A stretch of 5,514 nucleotides of DNA from assembly GCA_009929975.1 (NCBI GenBank), contig RZZF01000135.1, forward strand, positions 1 through 5,514. Direction: 5' to 3'. Origin of the DNA: Clostridia bacterium (GTDB lineage: Bacteria > Bacillota > Clostridia > Saccharofermentanales > UBA5734). Under the pieces are notes generated by a model that was not told where the DNA came from, searched no databases, and was given only the letters and a program-made list of their open reading frames with translations. Positions within the stretch are counted from its first letter, which is position 1, and every line of letters begins with the position of its first letter. This document shows, in pieces, positions 4,524-5,514 of the stretch. The translations under genes were made by a program, and so were the position numbers.

Positions 4524-5514
4524 TTATTTCAAGGCGGCAGCCCGGATCAGATCATCACTGACCGGCTGTCCGTCATCATCAATCAGGGTAAAGTTCATCC
4601 CCTTGTAGCTCCAGATGGCACGGCCGATGCCCAGCGCCAGGCAGAACTCAGCGATGTCGCGGGTCCAGGCGGCACGACTGGCTGAATCAGCTTCGTCAAT
4701 CACACCATATTCGCCGCAGTATAGCGGCAGATCATGCTGCTCAACGAATTCCCGGGCCGGCTGGAGGAAGGCGGTGATATAGTCGGCGTTCATCGCCGGA
4801 AGCTGTGAACAGATGGCCTTCTGCCGCTGGTAATCTTCGCGGCCGCCATGTTCAAGGACATACTCAATGAACCGGTTGTAAGGCTTGATGTCGGACGGAT
4901 AGACGAAATCTTCCGGATAATCGCGCGTGATTGTCCAGGCCGCATGCTGATGGGTCAGGGCGAAGGGCTCATACATGTGAAAGTTATAGATGATGCCGGA
5001 ATCGTCAAAGATCGGCATATCGCTGAGCCGCCAGACATTATTGTAGTCGATGCCGCCGACGATGATCCGGTGTGTTGTATCAATTTCCCGAATCGCCTTG
5101 ATCGTCCGGCTGGCCAGCTGATTCCAGCGGGTCGAGTCCGGCTCGACGATTTCATTCAGCAGTTCAAAGACAATGTTCTGCCCTTCATTGTTATATCGCC
5201 TGGCAAAAGCCTGCCAGATTCCGATGAAACGCTGCTGCATCGTCTCGTCACTGAACAGGGTGTTTTTGTCAGGTGTACCAAAGGAAAAGCCCGGCGCGTG
5301 ATGCAGATCCAGAATCAGATTAAGCCCCGCGTCTTTACACCAGGCCAGACAGCGGTCCAGGTGGATAAAGCCTGCTTCCTTATACTGGAAGGGGTTGTCA
5401 TCGTCTTCGATCAGCGGATAGTCAAAGGGAACCCGGACATGGTCCATTCCCCAGGACGCGATCTGTTCAATGTCTTCTTTTGTGATGAACCGGTCAAAAT
5501 GATGCTCAGGATCC
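4524..5514 (-). CDS. Glycoside hydrolase family 5 endoglucanase (CelC-like), 5' end outside the window
   Basis: The frame is open through the right edge. The ATG at 5447 is internal, because the 22 codons upstream of it read DPEHHFDRFITKEDIEQIAS then WG, which is conserved GH5 sequence. About 329 residues are visible; C. thermocellum CelC, the closest relative I recall, is about 343, so roughly 15-20 residues are missing. Seen, counting from M at 5447: HVRVPFDYPLIE (3-14), LDLHHAPG (46-53), VFELLNEIVEPDSTRWN (93-109) with the acid/base E99, NFHMYEPF (155-162), LYCGEYGV (242-249) with the nucleophile E246, and AIWSYKGM (277-284). All the catalytic elements of a retaining (beta/alpha)8 glucanase are present. 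CelC has no signal peptide as I recall; the missing N-terminus prevents checking here. Likely role: hydrolysis of beta-1,4-glucan or mixed-link oligosaccharides, possibly inside the cell. First visible gene of the minus-strand operon. Confidence 0.93.
   Translation of the reverse strand, partial: DPEHHFDRFITKEDIEQIASWGMDHVRVPFDYPLIEDDDNPFQYKEAGFIHLDRCLAWCKDAGLNLILDLHHAPGFSFGTPDKNTLFSDETMQQRFIGIWQAFARRYNNEGQNIVFELLNEIVEPDSTRWNQLASRTIKAIREIDTTHRIIVGGIDYNNVWRLSDMPIFDDSGIIYNFHMYEPFALTHQHAAWTITRDYPEDFVYPSDIKPYNRFIEYVLEHGGREDYQRQKAICSQLPAMNADYITAFLQPAREFVEQHDLPLYCGEYGVIDEADSASRAAWTRDIAEFCLALGIGRAIWSYKGMNFTLIDDDGQPVSDDLIRAAALK

Overview
The window looks like a chromosomal stretch of a low-to-mid-GC Gram-positive bacterium (Bacillota). 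The reasons are strong Shine-Dalgarno sites (GAGGTG, AAGGAGG, GGGGAG), a macro-domain/vWA gene pair of a type I recall from Bacillota, and a CelC-like intracellular GH5 enzyme of the clostridial kind. I cannot place it to genus. About 90% of the window is coding. I see no tRNA, rRNA, CRISPR array, insertion sequence or phage gene.

Left part, plus strand. The 3' end of a PdxA-family dehydrogenase (1-450, closer to PdxA2 than to biosynthetic PdxA) is followed after 27 bases by a two-domain protein: an N-terminal macro (ADP-ribose-binding) domain and a C-terminal XRE-like helical domain. After an 84-base gap rich in inverted repeats comes a small cytoplasmic vWA protein with an intact MIDAS metal site. 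The unit is closed by a clear intrinsic terminator at 2272-2308. A 10-bp inverted repeat lies directly over the ribosome binding site of the vWA gene. It could be an RNA switch or an operator.

Middle, plus strand. A strong extended -10 promoter (2343-2372) and a short leader with a hairpin drive a secreted FecR-domain protein (2436-3575). As written, the gene is broken by two single-base shifts that compensate for each other. One lies in an A7 run right after the ATG. The other lies near a GGG run just before the C-terminal membrane helix. Correcting both gives a 379-residue protein with a good signal peptide and a C-terminal membrane anchor.

Right part, minus strand. This is a convergent operon, read right to left: a GH5 glucanase (its 5' end lies outside the window), a VOC-family metalloprotein, and a YhcH/DUF386 cupin (sugar-anomerase-like). 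It ends in a probable terminator a few bases from the end of the FecR gene. The operon suggests intracellular breakdown of beta-glucan oligosaccharides with sugar processing; the VOC substrate is unknown.

The best candidate for something undescribed is the macro-XRE plus vWA pair with its inverted-repeat control region. The family is known as hypothetical proteins, but I know of no established function for the pair.
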